This document shows, piece by piece, positions 62,389 through 64,000 of a stretch of 64,000 nt of DNA. Every line of letters begins with the position of its first letter. The stretch's first letter is position 1. The translations under genes and the position numbers were made by a program. A model generated the notes under the pieces. The model was not told where the DNA came from and made no database searches. It worked only from the letters and a program-made list of their open reading frames with translations. The stretch covers positions 62,001-126,000 of the forward strand of contig NZ_FOWE01000011.1 in the NCBI RefSeq assembly GCF_900115395.1, read 5' to 3'. The stretch is from Geodermatophilus obscurus. Lineage in GTDB: Bacteria > Actinomycetota > Actinomycetes > Mycobacteriales > Geodermatophilaceae.

Positions 62389-63926
62389 CGGATCTCCTCA
62401 CTCACCGGGACGCCGGCGTCCCGCCGGATCTGCTGGAGCTGTGCGGCCACCTCGCGGGCGTCGCCCTCGGGGACGTGCGCGGAGTGCCGGTCGGGCCGGG
62501 CGGCGACCAGGTACAGCAGCCCGGTGCCGGCGACGACCGCCAGGCCGATGGCGACGATCCACCGGTCGAGGAAGGTCCCGGTGCCCGGTGCCGGGCGCAG
62601 CAGCAGCACGATGGCGAACACGCCGTAGGCCAGCGCCAGCACGTTGACCACCAGGCCGGCCGGGCCGAGGTTCCACACCCCCGCCGGGCGCCAGCCGCGC
62701 AGCCGCTGCCGCAGCGCCGCGAGCACCACGGCCTGGAAGGCGACGTAGATGCCGAGGACGGCGAAGGCGGTGACGCGGGCGAGGGAGTCCGGACGCCAGA
62801 AGACGAACAGGCAGATGAGCACGGGGACGGCGCAGACGACGAGCAGGGCGTTGGTCGGCACCGACTGGCGGATCGACACGTGCGACAGCCAGCCACTGGC
62901 CGGGAGCATCCGGTCGCGGGCGAAGGCGTAGAGCAGCCGGCTGCCGGCGGCCTGCAGCGACAGGACGCAGGAGACGAAGGCGACGACGGTGACGACGAGG
63001 AAGACCTTCGAGCCGACGGTCCCGAGCGCGCTCTCGAGGATCGTGGGGATCGGGTCGACGTCCTCGCCGGCCATGATCGCCTGCAGCTGCGCGTCGGGGG
63101 CGGCGAGCACGTACCCGGCGTAGGACAGGAAGCCCGAGACCCCGCCGACGACGATCGTCAGCACCATCGCCCGCGGGATGCGGCGGGCCGGGTCGGCGAC
63201 CTCCTCGGCGACGTCACCGCAGGCCTCGAAGCCGTAGAAGAGGAACAGCCCGGACAGCGCCGCGGCGAGGAAGGTGCCGACGTAGCCCTCGCCGCCACCG
63301 GCGCCCAGGGTGTCGAAGAAGACCGAGAACGGCTGCTCCCGGCGGAACAGCAGCAGGTAGAGCCCCAGCGCGACGACGCCGACGAGCTCGGCGGCCAGGC
63401 CGATCTTCGCGATCCGGGCGAGCGTGCGGGTGCCGCTGTAGTTGACCAGGAAGGCGATCACCAGCAGCGCCACCGCCGTGGCGAGGAGGACGCCGGGGGT
63501 GGCCGCCATCCCGAACAGCGCGGCGACGAAGCCGCCGCCGAACTGGGCGACGGCCGTGACGGTCACGATGATCGCCCAGATGTAGACCCAGGAGACGATC
63601 CAGGCGTAGCGCCGGTTCCACAGCCGCCGGGTCCACGGGTAGATGCCGCCGGCCAGCGGGTACTGCGAGACGACCTCGCCGAAGACGAGCGCCACGAGCA
63701 GCTGGCCGACGCCCACGATGACGATCCACCAGATCGCCGGGGGCCCGCCGATGGAGAGGCTGTAGGCGAACAGCGAGTACACGCCGACCAGCGGCGACAG
63801 ATAGGTGAAGCCGAGGGCGGTGTTGGCCCACAGGCCCATGCTCCGGTCGAACTCCCGGGAGTACCCCAGGGCGGCGAGCTGGGCGTCGTCGTCGGTCCTG
63901 CCGACGGGTGCTCCTGGTGCGGTCAC
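62385..63926 (-). CDS. APC family amino acid permease (GABA/choline-transporter-like)
   Basis: A 513-residue transporter with about 12 membrane helices. The segment GGIYPWTRRLWNRRYAWIVSW is typical of the ACT branch (GABA permease, choline transporter relatives), as is FYGFEACGDVAEEVADPARR. It begins with GTG at 63926 after GAGGAG. It is translationally coupled to the LLM oxidoreductase. The region upstream (63927-64000) is the window edge. Confidence 0.9.
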   Translation of the reverse strand: MTAPGAPVGRTDDDAQLAALGYSREFDRSMGLWANTALGFTYLSPLVGVYSLFAYSLSIGGPPAIWWIVIVGVGQLLVALVFGEVVSQYPLAGGIYPWTRRLWNRRYAWIVSWVYIWAIIVTVTAVAQFGGGFVAALFGMAATPGVLLATAVALLVIAFLVNYSGTRTLARIAKIGLAAELVGVVALGLYLLLFRREQPFSVFFDTLGAGGGEGYVGTFLAAALSGLFLFYGFEACGDVAEEVADPARRIPRAMVLTIVVGGVSGFLSYAGYVLAAPDAQLQAIMAGEDVDPIPTILESALGTVGSKVFLVVTVVAFVSCVLSLQAAGSRLLYAFARDRMLPASGWLSHVSIRQSVPTNALLVVCAVPVLICLFVFWRPDSLARVTAFAVLGIYVAFQAVVLAALRQRLRGWRPAGVWNLGPAGLVVNVLALAYGVFAIVLLLRPAPGTGTFLDRWIVAIGLAVVAGTGLLYLVAARPDRHSAHVPEGDAREVAAQLQQIRRDAGVPVSEEIR

Positions 63927-64000
63927 CGGGCGGTCTCCTCGCAGGTGGGGGGCGCAACGGCGTGGGCCGCTGTGCCCCAGGCCACAGGGACGCGGGAAAC

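Overview
The window is 64 kb of very GC-rich DNA with dense genes, frequent GTG starts and strong third-position GC bias. Gene order and content (mihF-gmk-rpoZ-coaBC-metK-priA, a BldD-type regulator beside pyrR, a degenerate PriA, F420-type LLM oxidoreductase, pervasive GTGA stop/start overlaps) point to a high-GC actinobacterium. I infer Geodermatophilaceae or a close relative, from general protein resemblance only. No rRNA, tRNA, CRISPR array, insertion sequence or prophage was recognised.

Layout. 1-6.8 kb is accessory: a partial SDR dehydrogenase, a DUF5995 protein, a divergent TetR/SDR pair, a PucR regulator divergent from a DUF2877 (AllH-like) gene, and a DUF4287 gene. 6.8-12.2 kb is a minus-strand riboflavin/histidine operon (rpe-ribD-ribE-ribBA-ribH-hisE-hisG). 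12.2-14 kb holds a GNAT protein, a truncated flavoprotein and a membrane protein. 14-23.5 kb is core translation, replication and metabolism (def-fmt-rsmB, then mihF-gmk-rpoZ-coaBC-metK-priA). 23.8-33.3 kb is the complete UMP pathway operon (pyrR-pyrB-pyrC-carA-carB-pyrD-pyrF), with a PyrR-type RNA element over the pyrR Shine-Dalgarno. 33.5 kb is a divergent bldD. 34.5-48.7 kb is the shikimate/translation supercluster (rarA, DUF948, DUF6167, alaS-ruvX-mltG-aroE-A24 peptidase, aroC-aroK-aroB-aroQ-pepP, efp, nusB). 48.7-50.7 kb has an aldo/keto reductase and a DUF559 nuclease-like gene bracketed by two related palindromic repeats. 50.7-64 kb is an amine/GABA catabolic island: APC permease, agmatinase-family ureohydrolase, copper amine oxidase, small membrane protein, Lrp and PucR regulators, 4-aminobutyrate-type aminotransferase, aldehyde dehydrogenase, LLM oxidoreductase and a second permease.

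How it fits together. In the pyr operon PyrR probably blocks its own translation when UMP is high, and stop/start overlaps couple the downstream cistrons. In the amine island the enzymes can be ordered as guanidino-amine to amine to aminoaldehyde to amino acid to semialdehyde, flanked by importers and controlled by at least two regulators. The substrate is not fixed by sequence. The amine oxidase has its key residues at nearly the positions known for the phenylethylamine oxidase of Arthrobacter globiformis.

The least explained items are a dispersed triple-palindrome repeat (two copies), the paired repeats around the DUF559 gene, a 32-residue His/Asp tract in MltG, a 455-residue PyrD, probable CTG starts, a 12-bp tandem repeat that extends a membrane protein into the lrp gene, a 14-bp duplication at the nusB start, and an orphan DUF2877-PucR pair.
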